Made by a program: the position numbers and the translations under genes. 64,000 bases of DNA, from assembly GCF_002886185.1 (NCBI RefSeq), contig NZ_KZ614146.1, positions 3,465,495-3,529,494 of the forward strand, given 5' to 3'. Source of the stretch: Salipaludibacillus neizhouensis (GTDB lineage Bacteria > Bacillota > Bacilli > Bacillales > Salisediminibacteriaceae). This document shows, piece by piece, positions 10,349 through 19,566 of this stretch; position 1 is the stretch's first letter; each line of letters opens with the position of its first letter. The notes beneath the pieces are model-generated. The model made no database searches, was not told the DNA's origin, and saw only the letters and a program-made list of their open reading frames with translations.

Positions 10349-11694
10349 TTATTTACCTCCTTTACAGTATCTTTCGTAATCAAGTCTAGCCAGTGTTCGT
10401 GCATTCTTCTCGATAAAGCATCCACATATGTTGTTGGGTATGCTATCCCTGGGCCCGGAAAATCTTTATCTGGTTTCACGTGACTAAATCCCATCAAATA
10501 GTTACTAACATTATTATAATTAAGCTCTTTATTCTTCATCATGGAAGCTTTACTAACTTCCACAATTCGTGCCCACGTTTCTGTGTCATCCTGTTCTAGC
10601 GTCCCTGTTGGTCCAAAAGATCCCAAATAACCTCGATATGCATCTTTCTTATAGCTCTCCGGGGCATCTTTATCAATCATAAACCAACACCAAACCTCTA
10701 CTTTATCAGGGCCCAGTGGTCGCCAAACTCTAAAATTAAGGTAGTTATGCATTTCCCCCTCTGTACCATGAATTGGACTCACAAATGACAGATTAGGATA
10801 TACCCCGCCAACAAAAACTGTGACTCTTTCCATAATATCCGCCTGTTTCTCTGATAGGTTTCGTTGGAACATTGGCCACATCGACTGAGGCATACTTTGA
10901 AATGCAGACTTAGAACGACCTGTCTTAGAAGTAATGACATTTAATCCGTGCCCATCATTCATTACTATTTGATGCCCATAACTAGCGTAAAGCGGATCCT
11001 CGGGACTTATTCCCATTTCCACCGTTGACCGATGAGTTGTCTGGACGTGATACGGATCTGCTGAAAAATTCTCTTGTGTCGACTTCCAATTTGCTTTAGC
11101 TACCCATCTCTGAGGCAGCCCAATAACTTCCATGCCGTTATCACTTCTTCCGAGCATCATGTCAAAATACCATTTCATGTCACCTAAATAATCTTCTAAC
11201 GTCTCTGCTTCTGAATCCAAACACCCAAAAATCATTCCTCGGTAACTTTCAACTCTAGGTATTGGACGAAGGCCCCAATCATCTTTAACCATTTCTTCTC
11301 CATAAATTTTATTTCCTGCTACAATGCCGACTAAATCCCCGTCAAGATTATATGACCAACCATGGTACGGGCATGTAAACGTTTTCTTTTTTCCTCGATC
11401 AGCGGTGCATAATTGCGTACCACGATGAGAACAAGAATTTAGATAAGCTTTTATCTCGCCTTTTTTATTTTTCACCATCAAGACAGGATCGTTCACCATC
11501 CATCTAGTGACAAAATCTCCATTTTCTTTTAATTCAGTTTCATGACCAAGAAATTGCCACTTTTTGCTAAATATTTTTTCCAGTTCCAACTCATAAATGT
11601 CTGGGTCGGTTATGACCCATTGAGGTAAAAGCCCTTCTGCCATTTTTTCCTTCAATTGCTCAACAAGTTTTTCGTCAATTGTTCTATTAATCAT
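10345..11694 (-). CDS. Ring-hydroxylating dioxygenase, alpha (large) subunit
   Basis: A 449-residue catalytic subunit. The Rieske [2Fe-2S] ligands are Cys88 and His90 (CSHRGTQLC) and Cys108 and His111 (CPYHGW). The mononuclear iron site has the bridging Asp213 and ligands His216 and His221 in DPYHVQTTH, with a third acidic ligand probably in QDDTETW. Such enzymes add both atoms of oxygen to an aromatic ring, or in some cases demethylate. Length and the presence of a beta subunit place it with the biphenyl/naphthalene/benzoate type rather than with single-subunit demethylases. The substrate cannot be read from sequence. AAGGAGG precedes the ATG. It follows the TRAP genes, so it probably acts on the imported acid. 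Confidence 0.92.
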   Translation of the reverse strand: MINRTIDEKLVEQLKEKMAEGLLPQWVITDPDIYELELEKIFSKKWQFLGHETELKENGDFVTRWMVNDPVLMVKNKKGEIKAYLNSCSHRGTQLCTADRGKKKTFTCPYHGWSYNLDGDLVGIVAGNKIYGEEMVKDDWGLRPIPRVESYRGMIFGCLDSEAETLEDYLGDMKWYFDMMLGRSDNGMEVIGLPQRWVAKANWKSTQENFSADPYHVQTTHRSTVEMGISPEDPLYASYGHQIVMNDGHGLNVITSKTGRSKSAFQSMPQSMWPMFQRNLSEKQADIMERVTVFVGGVYPNLSFVSPIHGTEGEMHNYLNFRVWRPLGPDKVEVWCWFMIDKDAPESYKKDAYRGYLGSFGPTGTLEQDDTETWARIVEVSKASMMKNKELNYNNVSNYLMGFSHVKPDKDFPGPGIAYPTTYVDALSRRMHEHWLDLITKDTVKEVNK

Positions 11695-11762
11695 GAATTA
11701 TTTATTCCTCCTTGTGTTCAAATGAAAGTATTTCTATGCACATTCATAAATCAGTAAATCTA

Positions 11763-13067
11763 TTACTCTGTTAAACTTGGTAAATAGAGAACGATCTCAG
11801 GAAAAACAACCAAAAGTATTGTAAAAAACACCATCACTATTACCATCGGTGTCACCCCTCTAAAAATCTTGTCTATCGGGACATCTTTCACCACCCCACT
11901 AATTATATAGATACTCAAGCCTAATGGAGGTGTTAAAACGCCAATATTTAAAACCATTACCATGATTATTCCAAACCATATCCCATCAAACCCGAGTTGC
12001 GTAACAATTGGATAAACGATCGGAAGTGTCAATACCATGATCGCGATTCCTTCCATGAACATTCCCAATACAAGATAAACGAGTAATATCATTGCTAAAA
12101 TAATAAATGGTGACATATCTAGGGATCCTACGTATGCAGTTAATTCCATTGGAATTTGACTTAAAGCTAAAAACCTTCCAAAAATAGTTGCTCCAATTAA
12201 TATTAAGAAAAGCATAACCGATAGGCGTATAGTATCATCTAATGATAAAAGGAATTTAGACCACGTTAATCGTCTCGTGATTATGGTAACTAAGAAAGCT
12301 CCCATTGCACCAATTCCACCTGCCTCAGTAGGAGTAAAAACTCCAAAGTATATCCCGCCAATACTGACCATAAAAATCAATATAAAAGGCCAAATGGTTC
12401 CAAGAGAAAGTATCTTTTCTTTATAAGACGATGTCTCTTGTGACCGAGGTGCAAGTTCCGGTTTTAATCTGACTTGTATATTTATCGTTACCATAAACAC
12501 TAGCGCTAATAAAAGTCCGGGCACAATTCCGGCAATGAGAAGCGGACCAATTGGTTCTGAAGTTAATGCCCCATATAAAATCAATATTACACTTGGCGGA
12601 ATTAATATTCCTAGCGTACCACCTGCAGCTACCGATGCCGTTGATAAAGACGACTGATATTTATATTTGTCCATTTCAGGAATAGCGATTCGAGCCATTG
12701 TTGCCGTTGTTGCATTGGTTGAACCCGAAATTGCTGCAAATATAGAACTAGCACCAATAGTGGCGATTGCTAATCCTCCTCGTAAATGTCCAATCCATTT
12801 ATCTACTGCCTTAAACATATCTTGACCTAAACCCGTATTTGACATAAACATACCCATTAATATAAACAATGGAATGACACTTAAACTATAACTATTTGCC
12901 ATACCAAAAGAAGCTGTTGCTAACTGTGCTAGACCGACATTCCAATCAGTTAAGAGCGATACGCCTAAGAAACCGACTAAGAAAAGGGAGAGACCAACAG
13001 ATACATTTAACATAATTAAGAGGAGCAATAAAATAATTCCTAGCATTCCAATTAGTTCAGGACTCAT
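11763..13067 (-). CDS. dctM: TRAP transporter large permease DctM
   Basis: A full-length 434-residue DctM with about twelve hydrophobic segments. It shows family hallmarks such as IFAAISGSTNATTATMARIAIPEM near residue 110 and GTLGILIPPSVILILYG near residue 150. DctM forms the ion-coupled transport channel with DctQ. It overlaps dctQ by 11 bases and is followed after 68 bases by the dioxygenase alpha gene on the same strand. It is the intact counterpart of the IS-interrupted copy at 248-448. Confidence 0.94.
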   Translation of the reverse strand: MSPELIGMLGIILLLLLIMLNVSVGLSLFLVGFLGVSLLTDWNVGLAQLATASFGMANSYSLSVIPLFILMGMFMSNTGLGQDMFKAVDKWIGHLRGGLAIATIGASSIFAAISGSTNATTATMARIAIPEMDKYKYQSSLSTASVAAGGTLGILIPPSVILILYGALTSEPIGPLLIAGIVPGLLLALVFMVTINIQVRLKPELAPRSQETSSYKEKILSLGTIWPFILIFMVSIGGIYFGVFTPTEAGGIGAMGAFLVTIITRRLTWSKFLLSLDDTIRLSVMLFLILIGATIFGRFLALSQIPMELTAYVGSLDMSPFIILAMILLVYLVLGMFMEGIAIMVLTLPIVYPIVTQLGFDGIWFGIIMVMVLNIGVLTPPLGLSIYIISGVVKDVPIDKIFRGVTPMVIVMVFFTILLVVFPEIVLYLPSLTE

Positions 13068-13635
13068 TCTTTTGCACCACCTTAGTGAATGAATTAATCA
13101 TATTTAATAAAATCGTCAAAGTATAAAAAAACATACCTATTGCCGCTAAATAAGCAAAGTAATTCATTGGGATTCCTAAATCTCCACTTGTCTGGTTACC
13201 GAACCTTTGAGCATAAACAATTAATTGCCATGAAGTTAATGACAATAAAATTATAATAACAAACGAGGTCACCACATTCAGTGATTCTTCAACTTTCATT
13301 GGAAGTTTAACGGTTAAAAAATTAATTGAGATATGATCCTCTTTTATCTGAGTCATCCCTAAGCTAAAGAAAATGATGATCGCCATAGAGAGACTCGTTA
13401 ACTCTACAGCGCCAGTTATTGGATTATTAAAGAAGTATCTTCCAACAACGTCAACTACAGTTAATGACATCATAAAAAACAAAATGACCATGGAAACTCT
13501 ATGTGTAATTTTATTCAACATATGAATAGCTTTTTCTAATCTGCTTTGTCTCTTATCTGGAAGAGAAGACTTGTCGGGCTCCTCAGAACCCAACAAATCT
13601 TTCTTAACACTTATGTCCTTATCTTTGGACTTCAT
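13057..13635 (-). CDS. dctQ: TRAP transporter small permease DctQ
   Basis: A 192-residue DctQ with four membrane helices and a longer, charged cytoplasmic N-terminus (about 35 residues) than the copy at 438-941. The D-V-x-G-R-Y pattern typical of the first helix pair is seen in VVDVVGRYFF. The start has GAGGTGATG just upstream. It works with the DctP and DctM encoded on either side, and the three genes form one transcription unit with short gaps or overlaps. Confidence 0.92.
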   Translation of the reverse strand: MKSKDKDISVKKDLLGSEEPDKSSLPDKRQSRLEKAIHMLNKITHRVSMVILFFMMSLTVVDVVGRYFFNNPITGAVELTSLSMAIIIFFSLGMTQIKEDHISINFLTVKLPMKVEESLNVVTSFVIIILLSLTSWQLIVYAQRFGNQTSGDLGIPMNYFAYLAAIGMFFYTLTILLNMINSFTKVVQKNES

Positions 13636-13662
13636 TCTACATCACCTCTATGGGGTTATTTC

Positions 13663-14787
13663 TTATTCCTCCATTAATTTATGTGCTTCATCAATAATAG
13701 CCTGACCATCAACACCTTTAGCTTCCATGTCTCCAAGCCATCTCTCTGTCACTACTTCTGAAGCTTCTCTGAATCTAGCTAACTCGGCTTCCTCTAATTC
13801 ATAAAATTCAATACCTTCTTCGATTGATTTATCGTAGGCATCTTCTCTTTGAGTATCGAATGCTTCACCGGATTGCCGAGCCATTTGTTCGCCACTCAGC
13901 CCTTCAATAATTTTCTGGTCTTCGGGAGAGATACTATCCCAGCTACTTTGATTCATGAATACATAAAATAATGATGTATTAAAATTACCTATAGTAACGT
14001 AGTCAACAACGTCATAAATATTAAAGTCTGCAATTGCTGCTACAGGAAGTACTCCTCCATCAATTACACCGCGTTGCATCGCATCATAGATTTCCGGAGC
14101 AGGCATGGAAACCGGTGTTCCACCCCATGACTCTATCATTTCGCCGCCCTCCACGTGAGGAGTTCTTAAACGTAATCCTTCTAAGTCTTCTAGTGTCTCC
14201 ACTTTAGTGCCCGCAGTAATAATGGCATACGGATCAGCAGCGTGTGTCCATAGTACTTTTACGTCACCATACTCTTCCTGAATTTCAGGAAATGTATCAT
14301 AAAGCTTTTGCGTGACTACACTTAAATCCGCTGCTGTACCTTCTGCCAAAAAAGGTAATTGCATTGCTGAGTGAATTTCCCAAACACCAGCATTATAGCC
14401 TTGAAGTCCCCAGCCAGCATCCATAATTCCAGTGACAATATTATCGTACGTTTCAGGAGGACTACCTAAAGCACCTCCTGGATAAATTTGAAATTGAACT
14501 CTACCTTCTGTGGCTTCAGCTACTTGTTCACTCCAAGGTCTCATGGCCAGTGAATCCTGTACATGGTCAGTCGAATTCATATGCCCCAAGCTGAATTCTA
14601 AACCCTCCACTGATGCCTCAACCGCAGTATTATTTTCTTCATTTGCATTTGATTCAGCAGAATCGTCCACTTCATTTATTTCGGTATTATTTGAGGTTTC
14701 CACTCCACTCGAATCATTTGTATCCCCACAAGCACCCAGAAAAAGTAACGTTACCATCAACATTGAATTTAAAGTAAGCTTTTTCAT
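13663..14787 (-). CDS. dctP: TRAP transporter solute-binding lipoprotein DctP
   Basis: A 374-residue DctP protein. The signal peptide ends in LGAC (Cys20), followed by an acidic Asn/Glu-rich linker to about residue 60. The carboxylate-binding arginine is in GLRLRTPHVEGG. It should capture an organic acid outside the membrane and pass it to DctQM encoded directly downstream. The dioxygenase, decarboxylase and PobA genes that follow make an aromatic or aryl 2-oxo/2-hydroxy acid the best guess for its ligand. This is the first gene of the unit; a cre-like site and a palindrome lie upstream. Confidence 0.93.
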   Translation of the reverse strand: MKKLTLNSMLMVTLLFLGACGDTNDSSGVETSNNTEINEVDDSAESNANEENNTAVEASVEGLEFSLGHMNSTDHVQDSLAMRPWSEQVAEATEGRVQFQIYPGGALGSPPETYDNIVTGIMDAGWGLQGYNAGVWEIHSAMQLPFLAEGTAADLSVVTQKLYDTFPEIQEEYGDVKVLWTHAADPYAIITAGTKVETLEDLEGLRLRTPHVEGGEMIESWGGTPVSMPAPEIYDAMQRGVIDGGVLPVAAIADFNIYDVVDYVTIGNFNTSLFYVFMNQSSWDSISPEDQKIIEGLSGEQMARQSGEAFDTQREDAYDKSIEEGIEFYELEEAELARFREASEVVTERWLGDMEAKGVDGQAIIDEAHKLMEE

Positions 14788-14849
14788 TTCTTTTTAACCC
14801 CCTAATTTATTTGGTATTAAGAACAAAAGCGGACCGAACATCACAATTA

Positions 14850-14864
14850 ATTAAACGCTTACAT
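14850..14864 (-). promoter_or_regulatory. Candidate CcpA cre site upstream of dctP
   Basis: On the minus strand the sequence ATGTAAGCGTTTAAT matches the Bacillus cre consensus WTGNAANCGNWNNCW at every fixed position except the last C. It lies about 65-75 bases upstream of the dctP start. Repression of the aromatic island by preferred sugars would be expected if it works. The match is by eye. Confidence 0.55.
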
Positions 14865-14933
14865 TTAAGAATATTCGCTCTTTTCTTAATAGTCTTTATA
14901 TTATTATTTAAATAACACTTATACAATAGTACC

Positions 14934-14950
14934 GTTCTGTTATAAACAAC
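14934..14950. promoter_or_regulatory. Near-palindromic possible operator upstream of dctP
   Basis: GTTCTGTTATAAACAAC is symmetric at nearly every position around its centre. It lies about 150 bases upstream of the TRAP-dioxygenase unit. Local regulators of such islands are often IclR proteins, which bind short palindromes of this size, and an IclR pseudogene is present at 8032-8475. This could be its old operator. Nothing else in the sequence proves it. Confidence 0.25.
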
Positions 14951-15234
14951 ATCTGTAAATAAATTTTAAATAAAGGAACTTTATCAAATAAAGAAAATGT
15001 TCTAGTTTACAGATCTCAGATGTCTGACAAAGAGAAAGTGTGGATAAAAAAATAATTTAGGTGAACCGGGCCTCGCTGACCTAGTACACCTTCAGCTAGT
15101 ATCTAAATTCACTCCGCCGTAGAATTTAATGTTCGACATTAAAAGGTTTCCTCTCTGCTATATCAGATCTGCTTTGTTCCAGTTAAAAAAATTAGAAAAA
15201 AAGATTTGGCAGAGCTTAGTAGCTTTAATAGTAA
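14951..15234. other. Non-coding stretch between dctP and the chemoreceptor gene
   Basis: AT-rich sequence with no convincing open frame on either strand. Together with the two possible sites listed at 14850-14950 it makes up the upstream region of the dctP unit. I recognise no gene remnant here. Confidence 0.5.
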
Positions 15235-15270
15235 TAAAAAAGCCTTCCGCGAGTTAACACCTCGTGGAAG
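15235..15270 (-). terminator. Rho-independent terminator after the chemoreceptor gene
   Basis: A ten-base stem (CTTCCACGAG paired with CTCGCGGAAG, one G-T pair) with a seven-base loop is followed on the minus strand by GCTTTTTT. It begins about 20 bases past the stop codon of the methyl-accepting protein. Confidence 0.85.
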
Positions 15271-15288
15271 ACCTCTTTAACTTTACAC

Positions 15289-16971
15289 CTATAACTTAAA
15301 ACTCCTAACAGATTTTTGTAAATCTTCTGCCATCTGACTTAGTGTTTCAGCTGATGAAGAGATTTCCTCCATCGAAGCATTTTGTTCTTCTGCTGATGCT
15401 GCAACAGTTTGCGTACTCGTTGCTGAGGTTTTCGCTATATTACCAGACTCTTCAACAGAATGTAACATCGATTCCGTGCTTGATGTAATTTGCTGCACAG
15501 CTGCTGATACTTCTTGTACTTGCGTAGTTACGCCGTTTACTGCTATGGAAATTTCCTTGAATGTTACTCCGGCATTATCTCCGTATACAAGACCTTCTTC
15601 TACAGACTTTCGTCCTTCATCCATGGATATTACAGACTGACGAACGCCATTTTGAATATCTTCAACAAGTGTACCTATTTTCCCGGCTGATTGGCTCGAT
15701 TGTTCTGCTAGTTTCCGGACTTCATCAGCAACGACCGCAAAACCTTTCCCGTGTTCACCAGCTCTGGCAGCTTCAATCGCTGCGTTTAATGCTAGAAGAT
15801 TTGTTTGGTCAGCAACATCTGTAATTAGAGAAATAATATTGCCAATCTCGTTCGACTTCAGCCCTAATTGCTCCATACTTTTAGAGGTCGAACTGGTCTT
15901 CTCATTAATCTGGTTCATTTGCGCGACAAGTTGATTGATAACATTCGAACCTTCGTCTGATTTATTGCTTGTTGTAATCGCCGATTCATTTACTTGTTCC
16001 ATGCTTCTAGCAATTTGATTCATTCCTGAAGAAATTTCATTTACCGTGTTCGTAGCAAAGTTAGCACTGCCAACTTGTTTTTCTGAACCCTCGGCAACAT
16101 CTTGAATAGATGATGCTATGCTTTCTGTTGCTTTACTCGTTTCCTCTGCGCTAGCAGTCAATTCTTCCGCAGATGCCGCAACTTGTTCTGATGTGTCTGA
16201 TATTTTATGCAACAACTCCCGTAAACTATCAAGCATTTGATTCATATAATTGCTCAATTTTCCAACTTCATCGCCAGAGTTCACTTTAATTTTTTCAACT
16301 TGTAAATCGCCTTTACTAATGCTTGAAGCCATAATCATTACCTTCTTTAAAGTACCAGTGATGCTGTTACTAAAGAGTACAAATAAAGCCGTACCAATGA
16401 TTAACGCTAAAGCTAGAGATATCCCAAAAATAGTTTTGGTATTTTCAACAGCTTCATCGGCTACTAGTCCCGCTGACAGCATTTGCTCAAATACTAAGTC
16501 TGCTAACTCAAGAGAAGCCTCCGCAGAAACATCTCTGACCTCGTTTAATTCTACCATGAGTGTATCAATTTCGGAATCACTGCCAAGTAATACTTCATCT
16601 TTAATTTCATCTACTCTACTATTATTTTCAACGATGAGATTATACAATCGTAATTCTTCCTCTGAGTCCATCGTCTCTTCTATTTCATCTAACGTTTTCA
16701 CCATTATTCCATCTAGTTCCGCAAATAATTGTGCATTAAATTCCCCTGTTCTAGCATATTCACTTATTGGGATGAATTTCCCTCGAAACAACGCTGCTAC
16801 ATCCGTAACGGCAACTGATCTTTCTGCACGTGCCTCCAAAATATTTATTTCATCTTCTACCGTGTTTAATTGTAGAAAACTGATAACAAAACCTACTGTA
16901 AAAAGGAATAAAACAATTCCAAACGTTGATAGTAACTTGTAGCGAATACTTAATCTTTTCCAAATTTTCAT
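15289..16971 (-). CDS. Methyl-accepting chemotaxis protein
   Basis: A 560-residue transmembrane chemoreceptor. I chose the ATG at 16971 because the ATG at 16980 directly abuts the GGGGA ribosome site. Helix 1 covers about residues 10-30. An extracellular four-helix-bundle type sensor follows to about 180, then helix 2 at about 182-202, a HAMP domain, and a long signalling coiled coil. The conserved hairpin tip reads [19 protein letters not shown]. It would couple to CheA/CheW and control flagellar movement. No che genes are near, so it is an orphan receptor. Its place beside the aromatic island makes an aromatic or organic-acid attractant possible, but the sensor gives no direct clue. Confidence 0.93.
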   Translation of the reverse strand: MKIWKRLSIRYKLLSTFGIVLFLFTVGFVISFLQLNTVEDEINILEARAERSVAVTDVAALFRGKFIPISEYARTGEFNAQLFAELDGIMVKTLDEIEETMDSEEELRLYNLIVENNSRVDEIKDEVLLGSDSEIDTLMVELNEVRDVSAEASLELADLVFEQMLSAGLVADEAVENTKTIFGISLALALIIGTALFVLFSNSITGTLKKVMIMASSISKGDLQVEKIKVNSGDEVGKLSNYMNQMLDSLRELLHKISDTSEQVAASAEELTASAEETSKATESIASSIQDVAEGSEKQVGSANFATNTVNEISSGMNQIARSMEQVNESAITTSNKSDEGSNVINQLVAQMNQINEKTSSTSKSMEQLGLKSNEIGNIISLITDVADQTNLLALNAAIEAARAGEHGKGFAVVADEVRKLAEQSSQSAGKIGTLVEDIQNGVRQSVISMDEGRKSVEEGLVYGDNAGVTFKEISIAVNGVTTQVQEVSAAVQQITSSTESMLHSVEESGNIAKTSATSTQTVAASAEEQNASMEEISSSAETLSQMAEDLQKSVRSFKL

Positions 16972-16980
16972 AAGACACAT

Positions 16981-17470
16981 TCCCCTTTTTCTATTATGTA
17001 CATTCTTACAATATCTTTTACTTTAAAAGCACACTTCATAAAGCATAGTTATTTAATCCTATAAAGTAGATTTAATAGTACTTTAATAGTAGTACTTATT
17101 GTATATTACATCTATTTTAGACAAACATCAACACTTTTACCTAATTATATTTACTCTCTTATTATCATATAAAGAGGTAAAAAAGGTTTCAAATCTACAA
17201 TAATTAGTCTCAAATACCCACTTTAAAAACATTATACTGGAGCAGTTAACCAAAACAAGGACTAAAGACCGGTAAATGCTTAGGTATTTGTTTTATATTT
17301 ACAACATATGTGCATAAATAGACTTCTTTCGACAGTTGTAAAATTATTTATTAACTCATTTCAAATAACTTTATACGCTTAGAAAAATAGAGTGAGAGAT
17401 GGAAGAATTTATTATTTAAAAAGAAGGTTCCAATCTTGCAATATTAGGGAAGAGTACAAAAATACTAATT
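16981..17470. other. Divergent intergenic region, chemoreceptor / AbrB-like gene
   Basis: About 490 AT-rich bases between the divergent chemoreceptor and AbrB-domain genes. It must hold both promoters. I see no open frame and no clear repeat. Its length and AT content would suit binding by an AbrB-type protein, but no specific site can be named. Confidence 0.4.
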
Positions 17471-17492
17471 TTTCCAAAGGTGGTTGGTAAAT

Positions 17493-18671
17493 ATGGTTAA
17501 AACGTTTAAAAGGCAAGTTGACACCGTTGGCCGTATCGTTATTCCTAAAGAAATTCGAGAAGCACTGGATTTTTCACAGAGCGAACTTGAAATGAAAATT
17601 TTAACTGATAATAAAGGAATCAAATTGTCCAAGGCAAAAAGCACAACGAAGGTCTCCAAAAAATTAGACCGATACGGTCGTCTAATCATTCCATCTGAGA
17701 TAAGAGAGAATTTGGCCTGGAATAAGAATATGGAGATTGAATTTAAACTTGCGGAGAGTTTTGTCGTGTTAAATGATCGTGTACAAGTCTGTGAGTTTTG
17801 CGGAAATGATGATTCTCTTGTAGATATTAAATCTAATTTCCTATGTGAAAAATGCTTAGACATAGGTAATAAACAAAAGAATATTAAATGGATAACACCG
17901 ATAGATTCCCTTGTTTCTGATTACATTGCGGCCTGCGAAAGAACCATTAATAGTAAACATACAAGTGATATCCAACAAGCTAAAGAAACAGGAGAAAAGA
18001 TTGAAGCGTTATTAGCGTTATTGAAAATTTCACCTGAACACACTCTCCTTATCAAAATGAAAGAAGCTGATAAACTTCTCGAAAAAATTATGGAGACAGA
18101 CGCATTATCTAAAGAATTCGAGTCACGTAATGAAGTTGCCGTAGATGTAAAGCATGCCGAGGTGTACGCACAGATGAAGAAATTTGCTGAAAAAAAACGT
18201 AAGAAACAAGACAAAAAGCTTGAAAACAAGCTTCCACAGATCATCGACAATGGTTTTGTCGAAAGCTGGGAAGAGTTTAAAAATAGTGAATTCCCTAGTT
18301 ATGTCGCATCATTTAACTTCTCCAATAATCTTGATGAACAGGAACGCTCTATTAAAGAAGCAAAAGAAGCTCAGAAAACAGCTGTGGAGGATCAAGGCGA
18401 GGAATCCCTGGCAGTAGTTGAAGTCAACAAACAACTTATGTTTGCTGAAAGACGAATCGCAGTTATGTATGATTATCTTGATGATATCCAAAGCAATACT
18501 AGCTTTAAAAATAAAGCAGCGAAATATGAAAAAGAGGCACACCAACTTCAGAAACAAACTAGTGTGAACAACCGTCTAACCGAATTCGAAAAGACCCGCA
18601 AAAATTTAGAGGGTAAGAAAAAACATATCAAAGCTGTAAAACAAGAGCTGATGGAGGAACTTCATAAGTAA
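17493..18671 (+). CDS. Tandem AbrB-domain protein with Cys4 knuckle and coiled coil
   Basis: A 392-residue protein. The ATG at 17493 follows AAAGGTGG by about ten bases and is preferred to the TTG at 17484. Two AbrB/SpoVT-type swapped-hairpin domains stand in tandem: RQVDTVGRIVIPKEIREAL (residues 7-25) and KKLDRYGRLIIPSEIRENL (56-74). Next comes a zinc-knuckle-like CxxC-14-CxxC (Cys100, 103, 118, 121). The remaining roughly 270 residues are charged, Lys/Glu-rich and helical, probably coiled coil, with no signal peptide. AbrB domains bind DNA as dimers, so a protein with two could close the dimer within one chain. The tail suggests further oligomerisation or DNA bridging. I do not recognise a characterised relative. 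Confidence 0.8.
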   Translation: MVKTFKRQVDTVGRIVIPKEIREALDFSQSELEMKILTDNKGIKLSKAKSTTKVSKKLDRYGRLIIPSEIRENLAWNKNMEIEFKLAESFVVLNDRVQVCEFCGNDDSLVDIKSNFLCEKCLDIGNKQKNIKWITPIDSLVSDYIAACERTINSKHTSDIQQAKETGEKIEALLALLKISPEHTLLIKMKEADKLLEKIMETDALSKEFESRNEVAVDVKHAEVYAQMKKFAEKKRKKQDKKLENKLPQIIDNGFVESWEEFKNSEFPSYVASFNFSNNLDEQERSIKEAKEAQKTAVEDQGEESLAVVEVNKQLMFAERRIAVMYDYLDDIQSNTSFKNKAAKYEKEAHQLQKQTSVNNRLTEFEKTRKNLEGKKKHIKAVKQELMEELHK

Positions 18672-18700
18672 TTGTCGTGTCTCACTAACCAAAGGAAATA

Positions 18701-18734
18701 TAAAGCTCATTCCTGAATTCAGGAATGAGCTTTA
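18701..18734 (+). terminator. Perfect 34-base palindrome, probable terminator
   Basis: The arm TAAAGCTCATTCCTGAA is followed directly by its exact complement, with no mismatch. It lies 30 bases after the stop of the AbrB-domain gene. There is no long T run, only GCTTTA, so termination may be weak and a protein-binding role is possible. Confidence 0.6.
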
Positions 18735-19290
18735 CGCATACGACCAGGATGTTATTCATTCTACTGAAATCAAGGATCCTGAACAAAGAGGCGTTGAAAA
18801 ACGATGAAATTAACCTCTCTCAATAAAACTGAAAAATAAAGATATATTTTTTTGTAAGGAAACCTATTTTGTCATCATAAATTCTTCCAAAACTCACGCG
18901 TTGACATAACACTTCCCACTTTCTTTTTGTACATAATAACAATTTTCAACAAGTTACTTTAATTAATCACTTAGATGAATCATACCTGCATTTAAAATGC
19001 GTATCTTCAGATCGCGTTCCTTCCAACGTTTCTTAATAAGCAGAAAGATCTATCATCATTTCTTTTAAGTGTAATCAAGAATTCTTTACTGATATGATAA
19101 TGAATATAGTATTTTCGTCGATTAATCACATCTGTGTAATCAATTTCAATACCTTTTAAAAGTTATATAAAATGTCACTAGCATTGCATTATTAAATTTG
19201 AGGATTCTACCTAATCATAGTATTGAAAAAAGTGGTTCATGGCATAAAAAATCCTTTATAATGAATAGACAGGTGATTCCCTGTCCAACC
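18735..19290. other. Long gene-poor stretch with coding-like debris
   Basis: No intact gene. On the minus strand about 19155-18965 there is a coding-like patch: EIDYTDVINRRKYYIHYHISK followed, after a frameshift, by KKRWKERDLKIRILNAGMI. I cannot assign it to a family. The rest is AT-rich and shows nothing I recognise. Confidence 0.35.
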
Positions 19291-19292
19291 AT

Positions 19293-19395
19293 ATGGACAA
19301 AAATACACTACTATTATCATTTGGTAAATGGGTTCGGCGACTAAAAGTCGTACAGTACCGTAAAATACAAAATGCCGTTGTCAATCGAGTTTAAA
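19293..19395 (+). pseudogene. N-terminal fragment of an IS4-type transposase
   Basis: From the ATG at 19293 the frame reads MDKNTLLLSFGKWV and stops after 33 residues. This start resembles IS4-family transposases common in Bacillaceae. A small hairpin (GACAGG/CCTGTC) just upstream fits the leader of an insertion sequence. The rest of the transposase is missing, and no terminal repeat could be fixed. It is unrelated in sequence to the element at 54400-55670. Confidence 0.4.
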
Positions 19396-19566
19396 TGTAT
19401 AATATCACCAAATGGATAGAGCCACATTTTGTTCAGGTTTCCTTTTTTGACTCTGACAAGAGAAAAAAATAACAATCTCAACTTTCAGATCTTACTTTTG
19501 CAACACTAGTGATGAAATGTAGATTAATTTTTGGAGTATTATGACTCCTTGGAGGTGACGCTAAAT

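Noticed and set aside
16250-16942. Open frame of 230 codons opposite the chemoreceptor
   Set aside because: It is the antisense shadow of the chemoreceptor gene, with no ribosome site or family motif.
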